Shown here piece after piece: positions 8,391 to 16,241 of a DNA stretch of 64,000 bases. Origin of the DNA: Methylophilus sp. 14 (GTDB taxonomy: Bacteria; Pseudomonadota; Gammaproteobacteria; Burkholderiales; Methylophilaceae). Within the stretch, counting starts at the first letter, position 1, and each line of letters begins with the position of its first letter. The stretch lies in assembly GCF_015354345.1 (NCBI RefSeq), contig NZ_JADKYS010000006.1:1-64000 (forward strand), written 5' to 3'. A program made the translations under genes and the position numbers. The notes beneath the pieces are model-generated. The model was given only the letters and a program-made list of their open reading frames with translations, was not told where the DNA came from and did no database searches.

Positions 8391-8864
8391 CTAATGTCTG
8401 GCCGCCGGGCTGCTCGCAGGATGGGTCGCTGATACGGGCTTCATGGTGCAGGTTTCATGGCCGTAGTTACCGCCGGTATCATCTGGTTCATAGTAGTCGT
8501 TTTTGAAGGCCCAGCCGTTTTTGCCGACTTTGGTGAATTGGCCCATGCCCGTGGAGAACTCGGCATATTTGGCGTCAGAAAGTTTAAACGTCATGGCCAG
8601 TTGCTTGCCACGCGTAATGGCTTGACCGGTGTAGCTTTGCTTGTTTTCTGTGTGTGTCGCCAGGTCGTATACCGACACTTGAGACGTGCTGTTGCGTCGA
8701 TTTTTTTTCAAATAAATGGTCACTTCATAATCACCAACGGTGATGTTGTTGCCTTTGCACAGATATTCGCCGCTGTAGTCCAGACTGGCAACAGGCGCAG
8801 CCAATGCTGGCACAGAAAAAGAGGAAAGCAACACGAGTGTGGTCAAGCAGGATTTAACGTTCAT
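8391..8864 (-). CDS. Exported protein of unknown function
   Basis: The 157-aa product starts with a signal peptide (VKSCLTTLVLLSSFSVPALA) with a cleavage-like ALA-A site. The mature part begins SLDYSGEYLCKGNN and has alternating beta-strand character (YEVTIYLKKN, QVSVYDLATH) and two cysteines that could form one disulfide (YLC and HETC). I do not recognise the family. It is transcribed toward lpdA with about 75 nt between them, so the two could share a transcript, but no functional link is evident. Confidence 0.7.
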   Translation of the reverse strand: MNVKSCLTTLVLLSSFSVPALAAPVASLDYSGEYLCKGNNITVGDYEVTIYLKKNRRNSTSQVSVYDLATHTENKQSYTGQAITRGKQLAMTFKLSDAKYAEFSTGMGQFTKVGKNGWAFKNDYYEPDDTGGNYGHETCTMKPVSATHPASSPAARH

Positions 8865-9079
8865 ATGACTTCTGAGATGGTTATTTTGGCGTGAAATTGT
8901 TTAAAAATCAGGGTTTTTACCCCGACTTTAGAATACGTTTAATCATAAGTCCAATTGCCTAATTTACCAAGTCTCTTTTGGATTATTTCTGAGGTTTTAT
9001 CAGGCTTTGTAGGACGCATCTCAGTGCTATTTGTGAGAGAATGCAAGCTATTTTTTAAGGAATTCCGTTCCAGGGGATC

Positions 9080-10648
9080 ATGTTGCAGCGTTTGTTATCT
9101 CGAATTTCACCAGTGGTCTGGCTGACCCTGTTCCTGGTTGGGTCGATTTTTTACCTCTGGCGTTTGCAACAGCCGCAAGTGTTAGTGGAAGTGGCTGCAG
9201 AGGCGCTGCCCTTGCAATGCGTTTCTTATGCGCCGTATTACAAGCCCGGCATGAACCCTACCATTAAAGACAGTTTTGTCGATCCGCTGCAGATTGAGCA
9301 GGACTTGCAGGCGCTGTCTAAAGTGACTCGTTGTTTACGCACTTATTCTGTAGGCCAAGGCCTGGATTATGTGCCAAAAGCAGCGCAAAAATTGGGCATG
9401 AAGGTCATTCTTGGCGTCTGGATAGGTTGGGTGGATGCGCTCAATCAATCTGAATTGCAATTGGCTGTGCAGCAGGCGAACCAATATCCTGACACTGTGC
9501 GTGGCCTGGTGGTAGGTAATGAAGTCTTGCTACGTGGTGAACAGACCGAAGCCAAAATGCATGAATACCTGCAATGGGCCAAAGCCAATACCAAAGCGCC
9601 AGTGACCTATGCCGATGTGTGGGAGTTCTGGCTCAAGCACCCAACCCTGGAGCAGGATGTCGACTTTGTGACCGTACATATTCTGCCTTATTGGGAAGAC
9701 AAGCCTGTCGCCATTGAGCAGGCGGTTGCGCACACCGCATCTGTCATGGGGCATTTAGGCACCGTGTTTAAAAAGCCGATTCTGATTGGTGAAACCGGCT
9801 GGCCGTCACAAGGGCGCCAGCGTTTCTGGTCTAAGCCAAGTGCCATCAACCAGGCCCGTTACATGCGCGAGTTTTTACAGGCCGCCCAGGTGAACCACTG
9901 GCAATATAACGTGATTGAAGCGGTAGACCAGCCGTGGAAGCGTGAGCTTGAGGGCACGGTCGGCGGCTACTGGGGCGTGTTAGATACCGATTTGCAGCCG
10001 AAATTTAACTTGCAAGGCCCGGTAGCGGAGCGTCAGGATGGCGTTAAACCGTATCTGGTGGCGCTGGTACTTGCCGTGGTGGCCTTAGGCTGGGGAAAAT
10101 ACAAACGTGCGCCTGTAAACCAAATGCTGTTGCTGGCGTTAACTGGCGCAGTGCTTGGTTTGCATGCGTATTTGCAGGTCAATTATGTGCAGCTGGCAGC
10201 CCGTAATACTGGCGAAGTCGCCATGCTAGGTGGCTTGGTGGTCTTGGGCTGGGCATTACTATTGTTGCAGTTGCGTCAATGGTTAGGTTTGGGCGCCAAA
10301 CTTTGCCTGGAGCAATCATTGTTGCGCTTGCTGGGACTGGCGTTTTTGCTCACCAGCGCGGGCCTGGCCATCAATGGGCGTTACCTGGATTTTCCGCTGA
10401 TATTAGTCTGTTTGCCATTGGTGGGTATCAGCATTTCCTTAATCACCCCTGCGGTGCGTGAAGCGTCAGCTGTGATCAATCAAACCGGTGTTTGGCTGAC
10501 GGCGGTGATGGTATTGATGGCAGCCAATATGGCAGTGGCGGTGGCCATGATGGAGCCGGGGAATGTGATTGCCTGGTGGTGGTGTGGTGCGTGTGGACTG
10601 GCATTGTTTGTGTTGCCGGCCAGAAGCCTGCAGCTGAGTGGTCAATAA
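9080..10648 (+). CDS. Membrane-anchored GH17 glucan hydrolase-like protein
   Basis: The 522-aa product has an N-terminal membrane segment (residues 12-28), a periplasmic glycoside hydrolase family 17 domain (about 45-320), and five to six C-terminal membrane segments (about 330-515). The predicted acid/base Glu148 lies in VVGNEVLLR and the nucleophile Glu238 in LIGETGWPS, both in canonical GH17 contexts. GH17 enzymes cleave or transfer beta-1,3-glucan, so this protein probably remodels the glucan made by the next gene, which starts 54 nt downstream. A ribosome site AGGGG precedes the ATG. Whether it hydrolyses or branches glucan cannot be told from sequence. Confidence 0.85.
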   Translation: MLQRLLSRISPVVWLTLFLVGSIFYLWRLQQPQVLVEVAAEALPLQCVSYAPYYKPGMNPTIKDSFVDPLQIEQDLQALSKVTRCLRTYSVGQGLDYVPKAAQKLGMKVILGVWIGWVDALNQSELQLAVQQANQYPDTVRGLVVGNEVLLRGEQTEAKMHEYLQWAKANTKAPVTYADVWEFWLKHPTLEQDVDFVTVHILPYWEDKPVAIEQAVAHTASVMGHLGTVFKKPILIGETGWPSQGRQRFWSKPSAINQARYMREFLQAAQVNHWQYNVIEAVDQPWKRELEGTVGGYWGVLDTDLQPKFNLQGPVAERQDGVKPYLVALVLAVVALGWGKYKRAPVNQMLLLALTGAVLGLHAYLQVNYVQLAARNTGEVAMLGGLVVLGWALLLLQLRQWLGLGAKLCLEQSLLRLLGLAFLLTSAGLAINGRYLDFPLILVCLPLVGISISLITPAVREASAVINQTGVWLTAVMVLMAANMAVAVAMMEPGNVIAWWWCGACGLALFVLPARSLQLSGQ

Positions 10649-10702
10649 GTGACTAATAAAAATTTGAAATTGACATCATTGTATTGATGGAAAGAGTGAG
10701 AA

Positions 10703-13264
10703 GTGATCGTTTCTTGGTTTAAAAAACTGGTACCTGGGTTGGTGTTTGCCATCCTGTTTTCGGCACTGCATTTTGGGTTGTGGGCCCTGGCTAACCGTGC
10801 GTTGCCGCTGATTAGCGTCAAGCCAACCGTGAATGGGTTTGCCTATTCTGGCTACCGTGCCAATCAAAGTCCGCTGGATGGGCAACACCCAAACACGGCA
10901 GAGCTGGCGCAAGACCTGGACTTGATGCACAAGCATACGCGCCATATCCGTATGTACTCGTCATTGGATTTGAATGAAGTGGTGCCTCTGGCCGCCAGAC
11001 GTAATATGAATGTGATTGCCGGTGCCTGGATTGATACCGACAACCAGAAAAATACACGTGAAGTCTCAGCCTTGCTGGAAAAACTGGAAAACTACAGCAA
11101 TATTGACCGTGTGATTGTGGGTAACGAGGCATTGCTGCGTAATGATTTGCCGGTTCAGGCCTTGATCGGTTACCTGGATTTTGTGCGTGAGCACAGCAAT
11201 GTGCCGGTATCGACCGCTGAGCCTTGGCATGTGTGGCTCAAGCATCCTGAGTTGGTGAAACATGTGGATTATATTGCCGTGCACCTGCTGCCATACCATG
11301 AAGGCGTGCCAGTGGAAAAAGCCGTGCAATACACCATCGAGCGCTATAACCAGCTGATGGAAGCCTATCCGCGCAAAAAAATTGTGATTACCGAGGTGGG
11401 TTGGCCTAGCCGTGGCCCGGCGATTGGCGCTTCTGTTGCTAGCGAAGTGAATCAGGCGCGCTTTATCCGTGAGTTTTTAGCGCGTAATGCGATTGAAGAT
11501 CTCGATTTTTACCTGATGGAAGCCTTTGACCAGCCATGGAAAGTGGCGCTGGAAGGCTGGGCGGGGGCTTATTGGGGCATGTACAACGCCGACCGTCACC
11601 AGAAATATTCATTACAAGATGCCGTGCCACCGAGTACACGCTGGATCGCCAAAGCGACCTGGTCTAGCTTGCTGGCCTTTATTCCGCTGATGCTGATTGC
11701 CTGGCGTTTCAAGCACTGGGGCATAGGCGGTGTGTTGTCGATGGCGGTGTTGTTCCAGGCTTGTATCACCACGCTTACCATTGCCTGGAATTTGCCGGGA
11801 GATTATTACTACACCCTGCGTGACTTTGTGGTGCTGATTGGCCTGATTTTAGGCATTGCGCTGACCTCTATGGTGTTGATGATTTACGCCGCCGAGTTTA
11901 GTGAGGTGATGTTTAAACCTGCCTGGCGACGCCTGTTCAAACGCGCGCAGCCATTGCCTGCCGACCAGGAGCTGTTCGTGTCTATTCACCTGGCATGTTA
12001 TAACGAGCCGCCGGAAATGGTGATTGCGACCATTGATAGCCTGCGTAAGCTCAACTACACGCACTATGAAGTGATTGTGGTGGATAACAATACCAAGGAT
12101 GAAGCCAAGTGGAAACCGCTGGAAACCTATATGGCAACCATGCCGGATAACTTCCATTTCTACCATTTGCCTTCCTGGCCAGGCTTTAAAGCCGGTGCAT
12201 TGAATTTTGCGCTGGATAAAACGCATCCGGATGCGCAAGTGGTAGGTGTGGTGGATGCCGATTACGTGGTGACCCCGGACTGGCTGTCTGATTTGGTACC
12301 GCACTTTCAGGAGTCACAAGTGGCGGTGGTGCAGGCGCCGCAAGCCCACCGCGAATGGGAAAATCATTTCTTCCACCGCATGTGTAACTGGGAGTTTGAA
12401 GGCTTTTTCCGTATTGGCATGCACCATCGCCATGAACGTAATGCCTTGATTCAGCATGGCACCATGACCTTGATTCGTCGTGTGTCATTGCAAACACTGG
12501 GGGGCTGGTCAGAGTGGTGTATTTGTGAGGATACTGAACTTGGCTTGCGTTTGCTCGAGAACAATATGGAGCTACGCTACATAGATGAAACCTTCGGTCG
12601 TGGCCTGACACCCGCCAACTTCAAGGCGCTTAAGTCGCAACGTAACCGCTGGGCATTTGGCGCCATGCAGATTCTCAAGCACCATATGCCAAAACTGTTG
12701 GGCAAGTCTTCGCTCAACTTCAGTCAGCGCTATCACTTCTTGACCGGCTGGTTCGGCTGGTTTGGGGAAGCTTTGCAACTGGTATTCACTATTGGTTCTA
12801 TTGGCTGGACCATTGCCATGCTGGCGTTCCCTAAATACTTCAGTTTGCCCGTCGTGGTCATGATTGTGCCTATCTTGTGCTTCCTGGCCATCAAAGCAAT
12901 TTTGGGGCCGGTGTTATACCGCAAAACCATGCATTGCAGCTGGACGGATATTTTTGGTGCCTCGCTCGCCAGCCTGGGTTTATCGCATGCGATTGCCAGG
13001 GGCATTATCAATGGCTTGACGCACAAGGCGGGCGTGTTTGTGGTGACCAACAAAACCAAAGCCAAACTCAGCAACTGGCAATTGATAGACCCGATTAAAG
13101 AAGAGTTGCTGATTCTGGTCTCGCTGATCCTGTCCGCCGCCGCCATGCTGTATGCACGTGGCTTCAGCAATCTGGATGCGCAATTATGGGTGTCCATGCT
13201 GGCCCTGCAATCGCTGCCGTACTGGAGTGCGCTGGCATGTCAATGGATCTCAGAACGGAAGTAG
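10703..13264 (+). CDS. GH17-GT2 fusion, beta-1,3-glucan synthase (NdvB-like)
   Basis: The 853-aa product starts at a GTG and combines an anchored periplasmic GH17 domain (about 40-315, with Glu142 in GNEALLR and Glu231 in ITEVGWPS) with membrane segments and a cytoplasmic family 2 glycosyltransferase (about 425-700). The GT2 shows the processive beta-glycan synthase residues: D518-A-D520 in VVDADY, E609-D610 in ICEDTEL, and QRNRW (646-650). More membrane segments follow. Pseudomonas NdvB, which makes periplasmic beta-1,3-glucans, has the same GH17-GT2 order. The product here is probably a beta-1,3-glucan from UDP-glucose, possibly branched or cyclised by the GH17 parts (inference). Confidence 0.85.
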   Translation: MIVSWFKKLVPGLVFAILFSALHFGLWALANRALPLISVKPTVNGFAYSGYRANQSPLDGQHPNTAELAQDLDLMHKHTRHIRMYSSLDLNEVVPLAARRNMNVIAGAWIDTDNQKNTREVSALLEKLENYSNIDRVIVGNEALLRNDLPVQALIGYLDFVREHSNVPVSTAEPWHVWLKHPELVKHVDYIAVHLLPYHEGVPVEKAVQYTIERYNQLMEAYPRKKIVITEVGWPSRGPAIGASVASEVNQARFIREFLARNAIEDLDFYLMEAFDQPWKVALEGWAGAYWGMYNADRHQKYSLQDAVPPSTRWIAKATWSSLLAFIPLMLIAWRFKHWGIGGVLSMAVLFQACITTLTIAWNLPGDYYYTLRDFVVLIGLILGIALTSMVLMIYAAEFSEVMFKPAWRRLFKRAQPLPADQELFVSIHLACYNEPPEMVIATIDSLRKLNYTHYEVIVVDNNTKDEAKWKPLETYMATMPDNFHFYHLPSWPGFKAGALNFALDKTHPDAQVVGVVDADYVVTPDWLSDLVPHFQESQVAVVQAPQAHREWENHFFHRMCNWEFEGFFRIGMHHRHERNALIQHGTMTLIRRVSLQTLGGWSEWCICEDTELGLRLLENNMELRYIDETFGRGLTPANFKALKSQRNRWAFGAMQILKHHMPKLLGKSSLNFSQRYHFLTGWFGWFGEALQLVFTIGSIGWTIAMLAFPKYFSLPVVVMIVPILCFLAIKAILGPVLYRKTMHCSWTDIFGASLASLGLSHAIARGIINGLTHKAGVFVVTNKTKAKLSNWQLIDPIKEELLILVSLILSAAAMLYARGFSNLDAQLWVSMLALQSLPYWSALACQWISERK

Positions 13265-14379
13265 ATGCAGAAGGGGAGTTATCCCCTTCTATCATAGAAA
13301 AGCCCCTGCTTTACAAGGGGCGGGCGGCGCACAGCAACCAGGTCAGCCGCTTTGACCCACACACGCGGCAAGCCATAGACGATGGCTGGGGCAGCTTGGA
13401 TGAGGATGCCCCAGCACTACGCACCGAAGTCATGCTGGATGCAGCCAAAACCATCATCAATTATATCCAGTCTCCCGACCTGCCTTTTGATCGCACCCTT
13501 AACCATTACCGCGGCTGTGAGCACGGCTGTATCTATTGCTACGCACGTCCTACGCATGCCTATTTAGGCCTGTCGCCCGGACTGGATTTCGAGTCACGCT
13601 TGTTAATGAAGCCGGATGCGGCCGAATTGCTCAAAAAGGAGCTGGCGCATGCCAAGTATCAATGTGCGCCAATCGCGCTGGGCATGAATACGGATAGCTA
13701 CCAGCCCATAGAGCGTGAATATCAACTGACGCGGCAAATTATTCAAGTATTGGCCGAAGCGAATCATCCTTTTAGCCTGGTCACCAAGTCCTCTCTGGTA
13801 GAGCGCGATATAGACCTGATTGCGCCGATGGCCGCTAAAGGCCTGGCGAGTATCTACCTGAGTATTGCCACACTGGATAGGCAGATTGCACGTAGACTTG
13901 AGCCCCGTGCCGCGGCCCCTGAACGCCGCTTTGAAACCCTGCGCCGTTTAAGTGAGGCGGGTATTCCGACCGGTGTGATGGTCGCCCCGGTGATTCCAGC
14001 GTTGACCGATGGCGATATGGAGCAGATTCTGACGCGGGCGCATCAAGCGGGAGCCAGAAAAGCTGGCTATGTGTTCTTACGCTTGCCACATGAGTTGAGC
14101 GATTTGTTTGAGCAATGGTTGCAGCAATATTTTCCGCTCAAAGCAAGTCATGTCATGAGTATCGTCAAACAGAGCCGTGGTGGTAAAGCCTACCAAAGCG
14201 GCTTTGGCCAGCGTATGCGTGGCGAAGGCGTGTTTGCAGACTTGTTGGCCCACCGTTTCAAACTCAGTTGCCAAAAGTTGGGTATGTCAGGCGAGCGTCT
14301 TGGCTTCCGCACTGATTTATTTAAGGTGCCGGACGCCTGGCGACAGTCGTCGAATAGCCCGCAACTCACATTGTTCTGA
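13237..14379 (+). CDS. Radical SAM protein of the PA0069 type
   Basis: The start is set at ATG 13237, preceded by GGAG at 13224-13227; it overlaps the end of the glucan synthase gene by 28 nt. A longer frame from 13186 would overlap more without a better ribosome site. The 380-aa product has the 4Fe-4S cluster motif CEHGCIYCYA (CxxxCxxC) and ends in SPQLTLF. It belongs to the PA0069 / Rv2578c group related to spore photoproduct lyase (SplB-like), whose reaction is not established. The overlap with the glucan gene may reflect compact packing rather than shared function. Confidence 0.85.
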   Translation: MSMDLRTEVDAEGELSPSIIEKPLLYKGRAAHSNQVSRFDPHTRQAIDDGWGSLDEDAPALRTEVMLDAAKTIINYIQSPDLPFDRTLNHYRGCEHGCIYCYARPTHAYLGLSPGLDFESRLLMKPDAAELLKKELAHAKYQCAPIALGMNTDSYQPIEREYQLTRQIIQVLAEANHPFSLVTKSSLVERDIDLIAPMAAKGLASIYLSIATLDRQIARRLEPRAAAPERRFETLRRLSEAGIPTGVMVAPVIPALTDGDMEQILTRAHQAGARKAGYVFLRLPHELSDLFEQWLQQYFPLKASHVMSIVKQSRGGKAYQSGFGQRMRGEGVFADLLAHRFKLSCQKLGMSGERLGFRTDLFKVPDAWRQSSNSPQLTLF

Positions 14380-14795
14380 TGGCCATGCCTGATTTGTTAT
14401 TCGTTTATGGCACCCTCCGTCAGGGTAATACGAATGCGATGGCTGCTTATCTTGCTGCGCATGCCGAATTTGTCACTGGCGGCTGGTTCCAAGGGCAGAT
14501 GTATCAGATCAGTTATTATCCTGGTGTGATTGCCTCTGAGCAGCCTGATGACCGTGTTTTTGGTGAAGTCTATCGTCTCAATCATGCGCAAGCCGTACTG
14601 GCCGTGCTGGATGATTACGAGGAGTGCGGTATTCAGCATACGCAACCTGCCGAATATCAACGCGTTAAAACACACATTCTTGCTAGTGATGGGCGTGTAT
14701 TAGAACCGGTTTGGATTTATCTGTATCAATGGCCGTTGGTGGGTAAGGCAAGAATCGCTTCGGGAGATTTTATGCAGCAGGTCCAGATGATCTGA
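14379..14795 (+). CDS. Gamma-glutamylcyclotransferase-like (AIG2/GGCT) protein
   Basis: The 138-aa product opens with FVYGTLRQG, the substrate-binding loop of the GGCT/AIG2 fold, and has a Glu in DDYEECG at the place of the family's catalytic Glu. Family members release 5-oxoproline from gamma-glutamyl amino acids or cut other gamma-glutamyl amines; the substrate here is unknown. Its start overlaps the radical SAM stop as TGATG, so it is coupled to that gene. A terminator follows 40 nt downstream. Confidence 0.85.
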   Translation: MAMPDLLFVYGTLRQGNTNAMAAYLAAHAEFVTGGWFQGQMYQISYYPGVIASEQPDDRVFGEVYRLNHAQAVLAVLDDYEECGIQHTQPAEYQRVKTHILASDGRVLEPVWIYLYQWPLVGKARIASGDFMQQVQMI

Positions 14796-14834
14796 AAACA
14801 CTCTGATGACCTAAAACACCCAGGTGACCTAAAA

Positions 14835-14861
14835 ACAAAGGGCGCTTCAAGCGCCCTTTGT
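14835..14861. terminator. Hairpin between the GGCT-like gene and aceF
   Basis: The stem ACAAAGGGCGC / GCGCCCTTTGT with loop TTCAA forms a perfect 11-bp hairpin. A TTTGTGTTG run follows on the plus strand and TTTTTAGG on the minus strand, so it can end both the plus-strand operon and the convergent aceEF transcript. Confidence 0.75.
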
Positions 14862-14876
14862 GTTGTATCGCTCTGA

Positions 14877-16214
14877 TTAGAGCAACAACCTTCTGACATC
14901 ACTCAGCATCACACGCAGGTGGCTAGTGAAGCGTGCGCCATCTGCACCATCGATCACACGGTGATCGTATGACAGTGACAATGGCATGATCAGGCGTGGG
15001 TCAAAACCGCCGGTGTCTTTGTTATACACCGGTTGCATGGCCGCGCGCGAAACACCTAAGATCGCCACTTCAGGGCAGTTGATGATAGGTGTGAACATGG
15101 TGCCGCCGATACCGCCCAGGCTGGAAATGGTAAAGCAGCCGCCTTGCATTTCCTCTACCTTCAGTTTGCGCTCACGCGCCTTGGCTGACAGGTCAGCCAG
15201 GTCGCGGGCAATGTCCATCACGTCTTTCTGGTTCACATCACGCACCACAGGCACGACCAGGCCGTCTGGCGTATCGCAGGCGAAGCCGATGTTGTAATAC
15301 TGCTTGAGAATCAGGCTATCACCTTCTGGTGACAGCGACGCGTTAAAGTTAGGGTAAGTACGCAATGCGTTGACCACCGCTTTCATCAGGAAAGCCAGCA
15401 AGGTCAATTTTACGCCACGTTTTTCCGCCTCGGCCAACATGGACTTACGGAAGTCTTCCAGGTCAGTAATATCGGCTTCATCAAACTGTGTCACATGAGG
15501 AGCACTGACCCAGTTGCGGTGCAAGTTGGCACCAGACAGTTTTTTGATGCGTGACAGCGGTTTGTTTTCGATGCTGCCAAACTGGCTGAAGTCGATCACC
15601 GGCATCGGCAAGGTGCTCAAGCCACCGCCCATGTTTTCAGAGCGTGGTTTGGACAACTCACCTTTGACGTAAGCTTGTACATCGCTTTGCACAATACGGT
15701 TTTTCGGGCCTGTTGGTTTCACCAGTGACAGGTTCACGCCCAGCTCACGTGCAAACTTGCGTACAGACGGGCTGGCGTGCGCCAGTTTGCCGCTGCTACC
15801 TACGCTGCTGGCGGCCACCGGGTTAGGGGTGGCTTGTGGCTGAATCACTTGCGGGACTTCAGCCACAGGGCGGGTAGGCTCAGGAATCGCTACTTTGGCT
15901 TCGTCGACAGTGACGGTCGCGACCACCGGGGTGGCGGTTGGTTGTGCGGCTACTTTTTCTGCTGGCGCGGCTTCACCAGCGGTATCCAGTGTCAGGATCA
16001 GTGCGCCTTGCTTGGTTTTATCACCCACTTTAATGTGGATTTCCTTGACCACGCCCGCCAGTGAGGAGGGGATGTCCATGGAGGCTTTGTCAGACTCCAC
16101 GGTAATCAGTGAGTCTTCCTTGGCGACGGTGTCGCCGACGCTGACCAACACTTCAATGACGTCGACGCTGTCAAAGTTGCCGATATCCGGCACCAGTACT
16201 TCTTTGATAGACAT
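14877..16214 (-). CDS. aceF: Pyruvate dehydrogenase E2, dihydrolipoyl acetyltransferase
   Basis: E2 moves the acetyl group from E1 to CoA and forms the core of the complex. The 445-aa product has a single lipoyl domain (about 3-78; Lys in ESDKASMD), a Pro/Val-rich hinge, a peripheral-subunit-binding domain (HASPSVRKFARELGV, about 145-185) and the acetyltransferase domain ending with the active-site motif SYDHRVIDGADG. E. coli E2 has three lipoyl domains; here there is one, and another sits on E3. It follows aceE by 27 nt in the same operon. Confidence 0.95.
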   Translation of the reverse strand: MSIKEVLVPDIGNFDSVDVIEVLVSVGDTVAKEDSLITVESDKASMDIPSSLAGVVKEIHIKVGDKTKQGALILTLDTAGEAAPAEKVAAQPTATPVVATVTVDEAKVAIPEPTRPVAEVPQVIQPQATPNPVAASSVGSSGKLAHASPSVRKFARELGVNLSLVKPTGPKNRIVQSDVQAYVKGELSKPRSENMGGGLSTLPMPVIDFSQFGSIENKPLSRIKKLSGANLHRNWVSAPHVTQFDEADITDLEDFRKSMLAEAEKRGVKLTLLAFLMKAVVNALRTYPNFNASLSPEGDSLILKQYYNIGFACDTPDGLVVPVVRDVNQKDVMDIARDLADLSAKARERKLKVEEMQGGCFTISSLGGIGGTMFTPIINCPEVAILGVSRAAMQPVYNKDTGGFDPRLIMPLSLSYDHRVIDGADGARFTSHLRVMLSDVRRLLL

Positions 16215-16241
16215 ATTTTGTATGTTCCTTATGTCGCGACG

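Noticed and set aside
13186-13236. Longer start for the radical SAM gene
   Set aside because: It would overlap the glucan synthase gene by 79 bp and has no ribosome site; GGAG supports 13237.
14805-14834. Short TGACCTAAAA repeats before the aceF terminator
   Set aside because: Two short, imperfect copies in an intergenic gap; not enough to call an operator.
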